From an uncultured Bacteroidaceae bacterium (GTDB lineage: Bacteria > Bacteroidota > Bacteroidia > Bacteroidales > Bacteroidaceae), in assembly GCA_904502235.1 (NCBI GenBank), contig CAJGDP010000012.1:1-50706 (forward strand): 50,706 nt of DNA, read 5' to 3'. The notes beneath the pieces were generated by a model that saw only the letters and a list, made by a program, of their open reading frames with translations, searched no databases and was not told the DNA's origin. A program made the position numbers and the translations under genes. Shown here in pieces: positions 16,549 through 26,780 of the stretch; positions within the stretch are counted from its first letter, which is position 1, and every line of letters begins with the position of its first letter.

Positions 16549-18036
16549 ATGGGAAAACTGCAATCACTTGCAAAGGATACAGCCATCTATGGGCTGAGCA
16601 GTATCATCGGTCGTTTTCTTAACTACCTTCTTGTGCCGTTGTATACGGCAAAGATGAGTGTTGAAAGCGGAAACTACGGAGTTGTTACAAACATATATGC
16701 ATGGACAGCCATACTGCTTGTATTATTGACCTTCGGATTCGAAACAACATTCTTCCGATTTGCAAGCAAGGACAAAGGCAATGTGAAAAAGGTTTTTTCA
16801 ATGTCCATGCAGGTAATCGGAGCACTATGTGGCATATTCCTGCTGCTTGTATTCCTGTTCCTTCCATCGATAGCCGAAAGTCTTGGATATGGAATGAACC
16901 CCGAGTTCATTGGTATGATGGCGGTTGTCGTAGCATTGGATGCTCTGCAATCTATTCCGTTCGGACTGCTCAGACTACAGAACAAAGCTTTGAAGTTCGC
17001 ATCACTCAAACTGTTGAACATATTCACCAACATAGCACTGAACCTTATTGCATTTCTGTTGCTTCCATGGATATACAGCAAGAATCCCGGAATGGTTGAC
17101 GGAATATACAACCCGCACAATCAGGCTTTCTATGTGTTCTTCATAAACCTTGTTTGCACATCGTTCATAACGCTGTTCTTTATCCCCGAACTCAAAATGT
17201 TCCGCTTCACATTTGACGGAGCATTATTGAAAAGCATGCTAAAGTATTCATGGCCGCTTCTGTTGCTCGGAATAGCCGGAATACTTAACCTGAATGCCGA
17301 CAAGATACTGTATACATACCTTGTTCCGGGGCAGGAGGGAATAAAGGATTTGAGCATCTACGGTGCATCGGTAAAGGTTGCGGCAATAATGGCAATGCTT
17401 ATGCAGGCTTTCCGTTATGCCTACGAACCGTTTGTATTCGGCAACAGCAAAGACAAGGACAGCAAAGCTCTTTATGCCAAGGCTATGAAATACTTTATAG
17501 TCATTGCATTGATAGCATTCCTGGTGGTAATGTTCTATATGGATATTCTGCGCCATATAATAAATCCGGGATATTGGGAAGGACTGAAAGTAGTTCCCAT
17601 AATCATGGCAGCCGAGATATTCATGGGCATATACTTCAACCTGTCGTTCTGGTACAAACTGAACGATGAGACATATTGGGGAGCCATATTCTCTTTCATC
17701 GGTTGCGCATTGCTGTTTGCTGTAAACATTCTATTTGTACCCAAGTATGGATATATGGCATGTGCATGGGCTTCGTTCACCGGATATTTCACAGCAATGG
17801 TGCTGTCGTACTTTGTAGGTCAGAAGCGTAATGCCATAAATTACGATATAAAGGCTATATTCAAGTATATTGCCCTTTTTGGTATTCTTTATGGAACATC
17901 GCTTGTTCTACCGATAGAAAATAGCATACTCAAAATGGTTTGCAACACCGTTCTTCTGGCAATTTTTGTAGCCTATTTTATCAAAAAAGACTTGCCATTG
18001 AAGAGCATTCCGGTAATAAACAGGTTCTTCAGATAG
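16549..18036 (+). CDS. Polysaccharide/lipid flippase of the MOP superfamily
   Basis: 495 residues with about 14 membrane segments. It begins LQSLAKDTAIYGLSSIIGRFLNYLLVPLYT, the typical start of Wzx-like oligosaccharide flippases, and contains the polysaccharide biosynthesis C-terminal region (ILNLNADKILYTYLVPG then YGASVKVAAIMAML). It should move a lipid-linked glycan across the inner membrane; the cargo (O-antigen, capsule unit or lipid II) cannot be read from sequence. There are no glycan biosynthesis genes beside it; it is coupled to ruvB, an arrangement I believe is common in Bacteroidales. Confidence 0.88.
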   Translation: MGKLQSLAKDTAIYGLSSIIGRFLNYLLVPLYTAKMSVESGNYGVVTNIYAWTAILLVLLTFGFETTFFRFASKDKGNVKKVFSMSMQVIGALCGIFLLLVFLFLPSIAESLGYGMNPEFIGMMAVVVALDALQSIPFGLLRLQNKALKFASLKLLNIFTNIALNLIAFLLLPWIYSKNPGMVDGIYNPHNQAFYVFFINLVCTSFITLFFIPELKMFRFTFDGALLKSMLKYSWPLLLLGIAGILNLNADKILYTYLVPGQEGIKDLSIYGASVKVAAIMAMLMQAFRYAYEPFVFGNSKDKDSKALYAKAMKYFIVIALIAFLVVMFYMDILRHIINPGYWEGLKVVPIIMAAEIFMGIYFNLSFWYKLNDETYWGAIFSFIGCALLFAVNILFVPKYGYMACAWASFTGYFTAMVLSYFVGQKRNAINYDIKAIFKYIALFGILYGTSLVLPIENSILKMVCNTVLLAIFVAYFIKKDLPLKSIPVINRFFR

Positions 18037-18044
18037 TGTTGCAA

Positions 18045-18076
18045 TTTCGGACTTCGGAATTTATTCACTACCTTTG
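18045..18076 (+). promoter_or_regulatory. Promoter of ychF-lgt
   Basis: TTTC (18045-18048), 20 bases, then TACCTTTG (18069-18076), an exact -7 match, about 40 bases before the ATG at 18117. Confidence 0.65.
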
Positions 18077-18116
18077 CAGAACAAAATATAATTGATAACA
18101 AAATAAATAATTTCAT

Positions 18117-19220
18117 ATGGCTTTAAAAGCAGGTATCGTTGGACTTCCCAACGTAGGAAAATCAACACTTTTCAACTGTCTGTCAAGTGCAAAGGCACAG
18201 GCAGCTAACTTCCCCTTCTGTACAATTGATGCACAGATGGGACAGATTACCGTTCCCGATGAGCGTTTGAACAAACTTGCAGAACTCATACACCCCGACC
18301 GCATTGTTCCGGCAACTTGCGATATTGTTGACATCGCCGGTCTTGTAAAGGGAGCAAGCAAGGGCGAAGGACTCGGAAACCAGTTCCTTGGAAACATACG
18401 TGAGACTGATGCTATCATACATGTTCTGCGTTGCTTTGACAACGATAACATTGTACACGTCGACGGTTCGGTGAATCCTGTCCGCGATAAGGAAATCATT
18501 GACCTTGAATTGCAGTTCAAGGACCTTGAAACAGTTGAGAACCGCATAAAGCGTGTTGAAAAACAGGCACGTGTGGGTGGCGACAAACAGGCAAAACTTG
18601 AATACGACGTTCTAATTAAGTTCAAGGAGGCTCTTGAAGCAGGCAAGTCGGCACGTACCGTACAGTTTGATACCGAAGATGAGGTACAGATTGCCAAGAA
18701 CCTTTTCCTTCTTACATCAAAACCTGTACTTTATGTCTGCAATGTTGATGATACATCAGCTGCATGCGGTAACAAGCATGTTGATGCCGTTCGCGAAGCC
18801 ATCAAGGACGAAAACGCTGAGCTTATCATTATTTCGGCACAGACCGAGGCTGATATCGCCGAACTCGAAAGCTACGAGGAAAAACAGATGTTCCTCGAGG
18901 ATATGGGCCTGAAGGAGTCGGGTTGCGACCGTCTTATCAAGGCAATCTATTCACTCCTCAACCTGCAGACATACATCACAGCAGGTGTAATGGAGGTAAG
19001 AGCATGGACATTCCGTAAGGGCTGGAAGGCTCCACAGTGTGCAGGTGTAATCCACACAGACTTTGAGAAAGGCTTCATCCGTGCAGAAGTAATCAAGTAC
19101 GACGACTATATCAACTATGGCTCCGAGGCTGCTGTAAAAGAAGCCGGCAAGATGAGCGTTGAAGGTAAGGAGTATATTGTACAGGACGGTGATATAATGC
19201 ACTTCCGTTTTAACGTATAA
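18117..19220 (+). CDS. ychF: Redox-regulated ATPase/GTPase YchF (Obg family)
   Basis: 367 residues. P-loop GLPNVGKSTLFN at about residues 8-19, the G2/G3 region with DIVDIAGLVKGASKGEGLGNQFL, a helical insertion (about 130-200) and a C-terminal TGS domain ending FRFNV. YchF binds ATP rather than GTP, associates with ribosomes and affects stress responses. It begins a two-gene transcript with lgt, which starts two bases after its stop. Confidence 0.96.
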   Translation: MALKAGIVGLPNVGKSTLFNCLSSAKAQAANFPFCTIDAQMGQITVPDERLNKLAELIHPDRIVPATCDIVDIAGLVKGASKGEGLGNQFLGNIRETDAIIHVLRCFDNDNIVHVDGSVNPVRDKEIIDLELQFKDLETVENRIKRVEKQARVGGDKQAKLEYDVLIKFKEALEAGKSARTVQFDTEDEVQIAKNLFLLTSKPVLYVCNVDDTSAACGNKHVDAVREAIKDENAELIIISAQTEADIAELESYEEKQMFLEDMGLKESGCDRLIKAIYSLLNLQTYITAGVMEVRAWTFRKGWKAPQCAGVIHTDFEKGFIRAEVIKYDDYINYGSEAAVKEAGKMSVEGKEYIVQDGDIMHFRFNV

Positions 19221-19222
19221 TT

Positions 19223-20050
19223 ATGATTGATATTATTCACAGCGCAATTGTCTGGAACCCTTCCATAGCACCGTTTTCCATCTTCGGGTATGATATAAGA
19301 TACTATTCGCTCTGCTGGGTAATAGCCCTGCTTTCATCGTATCATATTGTAAAGTATGCATACAAGAAGAGCGGTGTAGGAGAGGAAAAGTTCGAACCAT
19401 TGTTCATGTACTGTTTTTTTGGCATACTCATTGGAGCACGCCTTGGACATTGCCTGTTCTATGAACCGGAATATTACCTTTCTAACCCCATAGAGATGAT
19501 TCTCCCCATCAGGAATACACCAAACGGTTGGGTGTTCCGTGGATACGAAGGACTTGCAAGCCATGGTGGAGTTATTGGTGTAATCATAGCACTGTTGCTA
19601 TATACAAGAAAGACAAAGCTTACCATGGTGTGGACACTCGACCATATAGCCATTGCAGCACCATTGTTCTCCACATTCGTACGCTTGGGTAATTTCATGA
19701 ACAGTGAAATCATTGGTAATGTTACCGATGCTCCATGGGGTGTGGTTTTCGTACAGGCAGGAGAAACACTTCCACGCCACCCGGCACAACTTTATGAGTC
19801 TATCGCATATCTTGTGATATTCCTTGTAGGATTGCTGTTATACAGAAAATACTACGATCGCATGGGTAATGGACTTTTCCTTGGATATTGCCTCTTTACA
19901 ATATTCACATTCCGCTTCCTTGTGGAATTCATAAAAGAGGAGCAGGTTGCCTTTGAAGAGGGCATGACACTGATAATGGGACAAATATTGAGTATTCCGC
20001 TCATTATCGTTGGTCTCTATTACATGATTAAAGGTTTAAGAAACAAATAA
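19223..20050 (+). CDS. lgt: Prolipoprotein diacylglyceryl transferase
   Basis: 275 residues with about seven membrane helices. Family signatures are visible: GARLGHCLFYEPEYY, the loop GLASHGGVIGVI, and RLGNFMNSEIIG with HPAQLYES. Lgt transfers diacylglycerol from phosphatidylglycerol to the lipobox cysteine, the first step of lipoprotein maturation, which serves proteins such as the coiled-coil lipoprotein in this window. It ends at a hairpin shared with mutS. Confidence 0.96.
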   Translation: MIDIIHSAIVWNPSIAPFSIFGYDIRYYSLCWVIALLSSYHIVKYAYKKSGVGEEKFEPLFMYCFFGILIGARLGHCLFYEPEYYLSNPIEMILPIRNTPNGWVFRGYEGLASHGGVIGVIIALLLYTRKTKLTMVWTLDHIAIAAPLFSTFVRLGNFMNSEIIGNVTDAPWGVVFVQAGETLPRHPAQLYESIAYLVIFLVGLLLYRKYYDRMGNGLFLGYCLFTIFTFRFLVEFIKEEQVAFEEGMTLIMGQILSIPLIIVGLYYMIKGLRNK

Positions 20051-20053
20051 ACA

Positions 20054-20096
20054 AAAAAACTAATCCCAACTGCTACACAGTTGGGATTAGTTTTTT
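20054..20096. terminator. Bidirectional terminator between lgt and mutS
   Basis: A perfect 19-base stem (20054-20072 with 20078-20096) and a five-base loop, with A and T tails on either side, separates the convergent genes. The mutS stop codon overlaps its right arm. Confidence 0.9.
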
Positions 20097-22722
20097 ACTT
20101 GCCTTTGACTATCCGCTTGATATCGTTCAGTTTATTAAGTGCCTCGAGCGGAGTGAGATTATTTACATCTATTCCGAGAATCTCATCGCGCACCTGTGAA
20201 AGCACAGGGTCATCGAGCTGGAAGAAATTGAGTTGTAATCCTTCGCGGCTGTCAGCAATCTCCGTTGTGGGTGCTGCCTTGATTTCTCCTCTGTTGTTAC
20301 TTGCCTCGAGTTTCTTGAGTATCTGTTCCGAACGGTTTACAATACTTTTCGGCATACCTGCAAGCTTTGCAACATGAATACCGAATGAGTGCTCGCTACC
20401 GCCCGGCATAAGCTTGCGCAAGAAGATTACCTTTCCGTCGATTTCACGTACCGATACATTGTAGTTCTTTATTCTTGGGAAACTGTTCTCCATCTCGTTA
20501 AGCTCGTGATAGTGCGTTGCAAATAAAGTACGCGCCCTACCCTTTGAATATTCGTGGATATACTCAACAATAGCCCAAGCAATTGACATACCGTCGTAGG
20601 TAGATGTTCCGCGACCAAGCTCATCGAACAGCACCAGACTGTGCTCCGAAAGGTTATTAAGAATGTTTGAAGCCTCGGTCATCTCCACCATGAATGTTGA
20701 TTCACCGGCAGAGATATTGTCGCTTGCACCAACACGAGTGAAAATCTTGTCCACAAGACCTATTCTTGCACTCTCGGCAGGCACAAAACAACCTATCTGT
20801 GCAAGCAATGTAATCAATGCTGTCTGACGCAACAGAGCCGATTTACCAGCCATATTAGGACCGGTTATTATTATAATCTGCTGTTTTTCGCTGTCGAGAT
20901 AAAGGTCGTTCGGGATATAATTCTCTCCTACAGCCATATTACGCTCAATAACCGGGTGACGGCCTTGCTTGATATCAAGCACATCGCTCTCCTCAACTAT
21001 CGGACGGATATATTTGTATGCACGCGATACATTTGCAAACGACAACAACACATCGAGCCTTGCCAGATGCGATGCATCCACCTGAATGGATGGTATATAT
21101 GCCGCAAGGTCGGTTACAAGATTATTGAAAATCTGTGATTCCAAAAAAAGAATCTTCTCCTCTGCTCCAAGAATCTTCTCCTCGTATTCCTTAAGTTCCT
21201 GTGTGATGTATCGTTCAGCATTTACAAGTGTCTGCTTGCGTATCCACTCCTGTGGAACATTATCCTTGTATGTATTGCGCACCTCTATATAATAACCGAA
21301 TACGTTGTTGAACGAAATCTTGAGGCTTGGAATACCTGTGCGCTCACTCTCGCGTTGCTGCAACTGCATAAGGTAATCCTTGCCGTTGTATGCAATCTCG
21401 CGCAGTTCGTCGAGACGTGCATCTACACCAGCAGCAACAACACCGCCCTTGTTAAGCAACAGAGGTGGTTCAGGAACAATCTCACGTGCTATACGGTCGC
21501 GTATTTCTGCACAGCAGTCCAATTGTGCACCAATCTGCTTGAGCACAGGATTCGAAGAAGCCTCACAAGCAATCTTTATAGGCTCTACAGCCTGCAGAGC
21601 AAGCTTAAGCTGAACAAGTTCACGAGGCGAAACTCTTCCTGCGGCAACCTTTGCAATAATACGTTCAAGGTCGCCAATCATCTGTAACTGTTCCTCAACA
21701 ATCTCGCGGAATTCAGGCTCACGGAAATAGTATTCAACAACATCCAGACGCTCTTCTATAGGCTTTCTGTCCTTCAGAGGGAAAACCATCCAACGCTTTA
21801 ACAAGCGCGCACCCATAGCAGTGAGTGTACGGTCCACAACAGAAAGTAACGACATTCCGCCGTCGTGCATACTGCCAAGAAGTTCAAGGCTGCGGATTGT
21901 AAATTTATCGAGACGCACATAACGTTCCTCCTCAATACGCGAAATATTGCGGATATGTGATATCTGTGTATGCAGTGTAACACTCAGGTAATGCAATATG
22001 GCACCTGCAGCCACCACACCACTTCGCAGATGCGAGATTCCGAAACCCTTTAGGTTCTTTGTTTCGAAATGTTTGGTGAGTTTTTCATTTGCAAACTCAT
22101 CGGTAAAAGCCCAATCATCAAGTTCAAATGTGAGATATTTACCGCCGAAACACTCCTCGAAACGCTTTTTCAATCCACGCTCGAAAAGCACCTCTTTAGG
22201 GCGGAAGTTTATAAGAAGTTTTTCGATATAGTCTATAGTTCCTTCGGCAACAAGGAATTCACCGGTAGAAATATCCAGGAACGACACGCCACACATAGGC
22301 TTGCCGAAATGAACTGCGGCAAGGAAGTTGTTTTCCTTATAATCGAGCACATTGTCGTTTATTGAAACACCTGGGGTAACAAGCTCTGTTATACCGCGCT
22401 TAACCAGTTTCTTTGTAAGTTTTGGGTCTTCTAGCTGGTCACATATTGCGACACGTCTTCCGGCACGTATAAGCTTTGGAAGATATGTATCCAGCGCATG
22501 AAAAGGAAAACCTGCCATTTCAAGAGCCTTGGCAGCATCGCTCTTTCCATTGGAACGCTTGGTGAGTGTTATACCAAGAATTTCCGAAGCTATAACAGCA
22601 TCAGAAGAGTATGTTTCATAAAAGTCTCCGCAACGGAATAGCAGTATCGCATCGGGATGCTTTGCCTTTAAATCATAGAACTGACGCATCATCGGCGTTA
22701 CGGCTGTATCTTTTTCCGACAT
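20095..22722 (-). CDS. mutS: DNA mismatch repair ATPase MutS
   Basis: 875 residues, full length. The mismatch-binding domain I has the Phe-x-Glu motif in LLFRCGDFYETYSSDA; connector, core and clamp domains follow; the ATPase has Walker A ITGPNMAGKSALLRQ, then STFMVEMTEASNIL and Walker B LVLFDELGRGTSTYDG. The C terminus ends with a helical region (DDPVLSQVRDEILGIDVNNLTPLEALNKLNDI). MutS recognises mismatches and recruits MutL. It is transcribed alone from a -7 box at 22758-22765. Confidence 0.98.
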   Translation of the reverse strand: MSEKDTAVTPMMRQFYDLKAKHPDAILLFRCGDFYETYSSDAVIASEILGITLTKRSNGKSDAAKALEMAGFPFHALDTYLPKLIRAGRRVAICDQLEDPKLTKKLVKRGITELVTPGVSINDNVLDYKENNFLAAVHFGKPMCGVSFLDISTGEFLVAEGTIDYIEKLLINFRPKEVLFERGLKKRFEECFGGKYLTFELDDWAFTDEFANEKLTKHFETKNLKGFGISHLRSGVVAAGAILHYLSVTLHTQISHIRNISRIEEERYVRLDKFTIRSLELLGSMHDGGMSLLSVVDRTLTAMGARLLKRWMVFPLKDRKPIEERLDVVEYYFREPEFREIVEEQLQMIGDLERIIAKVAAGRVSPRELVQLKLALQAVEPIKIACEASSNPVLKQIGAQLDCCAEIRDRIAREIVPEPPLLLNKGGVVAAGVDARLDELREIAYNGKDYLMQLQQRESERTGIPSLKISFNNVFGYYIEVRNTYKDNVPQEWIRKQTLVNAERYITQELKEYEEKILGAEEKILFLESQIFNNLVTDLAAYIPSIQVDASHLARLDVLLSFANVSRAYKYIRPIVEESDVLDIKQGRHPVIERNMAVGENYIPNDLYLDSEKQQIIIITGPNMAGKSALLRQTALITLLAQIGCFVPAESARIGLVDKIFTRVGASDNISAGESTFMVEMTEASNILNNLSEHSLVLFDELGRGTSTYDGMSIAWAIVEYIHEYSKGRARTLFATHYHELNEMENSFPRIKNYNVSVREIDGKVIFLRKLMPGGSEHSFGIHVAKLAGMPKSIVNRSEQILKKLEASNNRGEIKAAPTTEIADSREGLQLNFFQLDDPVLSQVRDEILGIDVNNLTPLEALNKLNDIKRIVKGK

Positions 22723-22757
22723 ATATTCAGATATAGTTTTTACATGTAATAATTATG

Positions 22758-22765
22758 CGAAGATA
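22758..22765 (-). promoter_or_regulatory. -7 box of mutS
   Basis: Minus-strand TATCTTCG, 36 bases before the mutS ATG; same form as the recR and prfB boxes in this window. The -33 region is not conserved. Confidence 0.5.
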
Positions 22766-22858
22766 ACTAATTTTATCCTAATTTCGGGAATAAAGCACAA
22801 AAAAGAGTTTTTATAAATAAATTCGCCCGACAAAAACGTAAATCATCCGATTTTTATA

Positions 22859-22866
22859 TATTTTTG
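22859..22866 (+). promoter_or_regulatory. -7 box of leuS
   Basis: TATTTTTG, exact TAnnTTTG match, giving a leader of about 55 bases before the leuS ATG. Confidence 0.6.
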
Positions 22867-22877
22867 TAGTTTGTTGC

Positions 22878-22892
22878 ATCTACTACGTAGAT
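22878..22892 (+). repeat. Inverted repeat in the leuS leader
   Basis: ATCTAC-TAC-GTAGAT, a perfect six-base repeat with a three-base spacer, inside the predicted 5' leader. It could form a small hairpin or be a protein site; it lacks a T run, so it is not an attenuator terminator. Confidence 0.35.
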
Positions 22893-22929
22893 AGCACATT
22901 GTTGAATGTGAAAATAAAACAAAAGAGAT

Positions 22930-25761
22930 ATGGCATACAATTTTAACGAGATTGAACAGAAGTGGCAGAAAATTTGGAAGGAAAACAAGACTTACCACGT
23001 AACAGAAGACACAAACAAGCAGAAATATTATGTTCTTAACATGTTCCCTTATCCATCTGGTGCAGGATTGCATGTGGGACACCCTCTGGGATATATAGCA
23101 TCTGATATCTTTGCGCGTTTCAAGCGTCTGCAGGGATTCAACGTACTCAACCCTATGGGTTACGATGCATACGGTCTGCCTGCCGAGCAGTATGCAATAC
23201 AGACTGGTCAGCATCCTGCAATAACCACAGAGCAGAATATCAACCGCTATCGCGAACAGCTTGACAAGATAGGTTTCTGCTTCGATTGGGATAGAGAAAT
23301 AAGAACATGTAATGCCGACTATTATCATTGGACACAGTGGACATTCATACAGATGTTCAACAGTTACTACGACAATGATGCAAAGTGCAGCCGTCCTATT
23401 TCGGAACTCATTGAAAAATTGAGCAAGGAGGGTACAGCTTCTCTAAATGCGGCATGCACAAAAGATATCGATGTTACAGCCGATGAGTGGAACAGCCTCA
23501 GCGAGGTTGCAAAGCAGGAGCTGCTAATGAACTGGAGAATTGCGTTCCTTAACGAAACAATGGTAAACTGGTGTCCTGAATTGGGTACTGTACTTGCAAA
23601 CGACGAGGTTGTTGACGGCGTTTCGGAGCGTGGCGGATTCCCCGTTATTCAGAAAAAGATGAAACAGTGGTGCTTGAGAGTATCGGCATATGCGCAGAGA
23701 TTGCTTGATGGCTTGGACAGAATAGACTGGACTGATTCACTCAAAGAGACACAGCGCAATTGGATTGGCCGTAGCGAAGGTGCTGAAATGCAGTTCCGCA
23801 TAAAGGATAGCGACATTGAATTCACTATATTCACTACCCGTGCAGATACAATTTTCGGAGTAACATTCATGGTGTTGGCTCCCGAAAGCGAACTGGTTGC
23901 TAAAATCACAACTGCAGAGCAGAAGAATGCCGTTGATGAATATCTTGACCGCACAAAGAAACGTACAGAACGTGAGCGCATGATTGACCGCAACGTAACA
24001 GGTGTATTCACCGGTTCGTATGCAATTAACCCAATCACAGGCGAAGAGATTCCTGTATGGGTAAGCGATTATGTGCTTTCGGGTTATGGTACTGGTGCCA
24101 TTATGGCTGTTCCAGCGCACGACAGCCGCGACTATGCCTTTGCAAAGCACTTCGGCATTGAGATACGTCCGTTGATTGAGGGTTGCGACGTGAGCGAAGA
24201 AAGCTTCGATGCAAAAGAGGGTATTATGACAAATTCACCTGTTGAAAAGTTCGCCGACTGCAGACTTAACCTCAACGGCTTGACAGTAAAAGAGGCTATT
24301 GCCAAGACAAAGAGCTATATAAGCGAAAACAAACTTGGTAGAGTAAAGGTTAACTTCCGTCTGCGCGATGCAATCTTCAGCCGTCAGCGTTATTGGGGTG
24401 AACCATTCCCAATCTATTACAAGAACGGTGTACCTTACCCTGTACCCGAAGAGTGTCTGCCACTACAGTTGCCCGAGGTTGAGAAATTTCTCCCTACAGA
24501 AAGCGGTGAGCCTCCATTGGGACACGCGAAGATGTGGGCTTGGAACGAAGAGAACAAGTGTATTGTAAGCAAGGATACTGTTGACAACAAAACAATATTC
24601 CCGCTCGAGTTGAATACAATGCCCGGTTTTGCAGGTTCAAGCGCATACTACTTGCGTTACATGGATCCAAAGAACAACAAGGCACTTGTTTCGGTAGAAG
24701 CCGACAACTATTGGCAGAATGTAGACCTTTACGTAGGTGGTACAGAACACGCTACAGGTCACTTGATATATTCACGCTTCTGGAACATGTTCCTGCACGA
24801 TACAGGCGTAAGTGTAAAGGAAGAGCCATTCCAGAAACTTGTTAACCAGGGTATGATACAGGGACGAAGCAATTTTGTATACCGCATAAAGGATACAAAT
24901 ACATTCGTTTCACTCAACCTTTCAAAGGATTATGATGTTACTCCGCTACATGTTGATGTAAACATTGTATCGAATGATATTCTGGATATCGATGCATTCC
25001 GCGCATGGCGTCCCGAATATGCAAACGCAGAATTCATTCTCGAGGACAACAAATACATCTGCGGCTGGGCTGTTGAGAAGATGAGTAAGTCAATGTTCAA
25101 CGTTGTTAACCCCGATACAATTGTTGAGAAATACGGTGCCGACACATTACGTCTGTACGAGATGTTCCTTGGCCCTGTTGAGCAGTCAAAGCCATGGGAT
25201 ACAAACGGTATCGACGGTTGCCACCGATTCCTCAAAAAGCTTTGGGGTATGTTCTTCGACAAGAACGACAACTGCATCCTCACAGATGATGAGCCTACAA
25301 AAGAGGAACTCAAATCGTTGCACAAGCTTATCAAGAAGACAACAGAGGATATTCCGGTATTCTCTTACAACACAACAGTAAGCGCATTCATGATTTGCCT
25401 CAACGAACTCACATCGCTCAAATGTAACAAGAAGGCTATCCTTGAGCAGGTTGTTGTAACATTGTCTCCATTTGCACCACACATCTGTGAAGAGTTGTGG
25501 GAAGTAATGGGACACAACACAACTATCTGTGATGCTGAATGGCCGGTATTCAACGAAGAGTATTTGAAAGAAGATACAATCAAATATACAATCTCGTTCA
25601 ACGGAAAGGCAAGATTCACACTTGAATTTGCAGCCGATGCCCAGAATGCCGAAATTGAAGCAACAGTACTTGCCGACGAGAACAGCCAGAAGTACATCGA
25701 CGGAAAACCGATCAAGAAGGTAATCATCGTACCAAAGAAGATTGTAAACGTTGTAATTTGA
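22930..25761 (+). CDS. leuS: Leucyl-tRNA synthetase
   Basis: 943 residues, class I synthetase. The HIGH signature is HVGHPLGY (about 48-55) and the KMSKS signature is EKMSKSMFNVV. Between them lies the CP1 editing domain, with FTTRADTIFGVTFMVLAPES and the DSRDYAFAKHF region. It is somewhat longer than E. coli LeuRS (860 residues), with extra length in the region about 650-690 before KMSKS. It charges tRNA-Leu and edits mischarged products. Transcribed from its own promoter with a hairpin-forming leader. Confidence 0.97.
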   Translation: MAYNFNEIEQKWQKIWKENKTYHVTEDTNKQKYYVLNMFPYPSGAGLHVGHPLGYIASDIFARFKRLQGFNVLNPMGYDAYGLPAEQYAIQTGQHPAITTEQNINRYREQLDKIGFCFDWDREIRTCNADYYHWTQWTFIQMFNSYYDNDAKCSRPISELIEKLSKEGTASLNAACTKDIDVTADEWNSLSEVAKQELLMNWRIAFLNETMVNWCPELGTVLANDEVVDGVSERGGFPVIQKKMKQWCLRVSAYAQRLLDGLDRIDWTDSLKETQRNWIGRSEGAEMQFRIKDSDIEFTIFTTRADTIFGVTFMVLAPESELVAKITTAEQKNAVDEYLDRTKKRTERERMIDRNVTGVFTGSYAINPITGEEIPVWVSDYVLSGYGTGAIMAVPAHDSRDYAFAKHFGIEIRPLIEGCDVSEESFDAKEGIMTNSPVEKFADCRLNLNGLTVKEAIAKTKSYISENKLGRVKVNFRLRDAIFSRQRYWGEPFPIYYKNGVPYPVPEECLPLQLPEVEKFLPTESGEPPLGHAKMWAWNEENKCIVSKDTVDNKTIFPLELNTMPGFAGSSAYYLRYMDPKNNKALVSVEADNYWQNVDLYVGGTEHATGHLIYSRFWNMFLHDTGVSVKEEPFQKLVNQGMIQGRSNFVYRIKDTNTFVSLNLSKDYDVTPLHVDVNIVSNDILDIDAFRAWRPEYANAEFILEDNKYICGWAVEKMSKSMFNVVNPDTIVEKYGADTLRLYEMFLGPVEQSKPWDTNGIDGCHRFLKKLWGMFFDKNDNCILTDDEPTKEELKSLHKLIKKTTEDIPVFSYNTTVSAFMICLNELTSLKCNKKAILEQVVVTLSPFAPHICEELWEVMGHNTTICDAEWPVFNEEYLKEDTIKYTISFNGKARFTLEFAADAQNAEIEATVLADENSQKYIDGKPIKKVIIVPKKIVNVVI

Positions 25762-25804
25762 TTGAATAACGGAATACCACAATAATAATTTAAAATTTCG
25801 AGTT

Positions 25805-26776
25805 ATGGCTAAGCGTTTCATTCCAAGACCTACTATGATGAGTGAGGTCAAGAATTACTCAATGATTACATTGGGACTTTTAATCTACGCTTTTGCATGG
25901 AACTTCTTCATGTCTCCATTCGAATTGGTTGCAGGAGGAATAACCGGTGTGGGTGCTATTGTGCAATACTCCACCGACGGTGCAATTCCAATGCAGTATA
26001 CCTATTTTGCCATCAACGTAGTATTGTTGATAATAGCAATATGGCAGCTGGGACTAAAGTTCTGCATAAAGACCATATATGCCATAATAATAATGACACT
26101 GTTTCTCGAACTCTCCCAACATCTGTTCGAGACATACAATGCCTTAAAGATATTAGGACCCGAAGGCAGACTCGAGGCAAGTATTGTGGGTTCCATATTC
26201 ACCGGTATGGGTATAGCATTTTGTTTCCTTAGCAACGGAAGTACCGGAGGTGTGGATATAATAGCTGCCATAGTCAACAAATACAAGGATGTAAGTTTTG
26301 GACGCGCAATGCTGTATGTTGATATATGTATCATTACAAGCAGTTTCTTTATCATCCCGAGCGACAACCTGGATATGAGTCTGAAAGGTGTATTCTATGG
26401 TTATATATGTCTTGTAATCATAAATGTTACACTCGACTACATGATAAACAGCAACCGCCAGACAGTACAGGTGTTTATATTCTCAAAGAAGTACGACGAA
26501 ATAGCATATTATATAACACGATATCTGAAACGTGGCGTTACCCTGCTCGATTCTGTAGGATATTATTCAGGAAAAGAGGGAAAAGTGGTTATGACATTGG
26601 CACGTGCCAACCAGTCGAACCAGCTGTTTATGGCAATCAAACAGATTGACCCCAATGCCCTTATATCACAATCAAAAGCAATGGCGGTATACGGAAACGG
26701 ATTCGACAAGATAAAAGGAAAGGCAAAATCAATAAATATTGAAAAAGACGAGCCTGTAGAACCTGAAAAAAATTGA
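25805..26776 (+). CDS. YitT family membrane protein (DUF2179)
   Basis: 323 residues. Five or six hydrophobic helices carry the repeated YitT motif (FELVAGGITGVGAIVQY, FLSNGSTGGVDIIAAIVNKY), and a cytoplasmic C-terminal DUF2179 domain follows (VQVFIFSKKYDEIAYYITRYLKRGVTLLDSVGYYSGKEGKVVMTLAR). The family is widespread and its function is not established; it is probably a transporter. It lies 43 bases after leuS and four bases before rdgB, so probably in one transcript. Confidence 0.92.
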   Translation: MAKRFIPRPTMMSEVKNYSMITLGLLIYAFAWNFFMSPFELVAGGITGVGAIVQYSTDGAIPMQYTYFAINVVLLIIAIWQLGLKFCIKTIYAIIIMTLFLELSQHLFETYNALKILGPEGRLEASIVGSIFTGMGIAFCFLSNGSTGGVDIIAAIVNKYKDVSFGRAMLYVDICIITSSFFIIPSDNLDMSLKGVFYGYICLVIINVTLDYMINSNRQTVQVFIFSKKYDEIAYYITRYLKRGVTLLDSVGYYSGKEGKVVMTLARANQSNQLFMAIKQIDPNALISQSKAMAVYGNGFDKIKGKAKSINIEKDEPVEPEKN

Positions 26777-26780
26777 TTAT

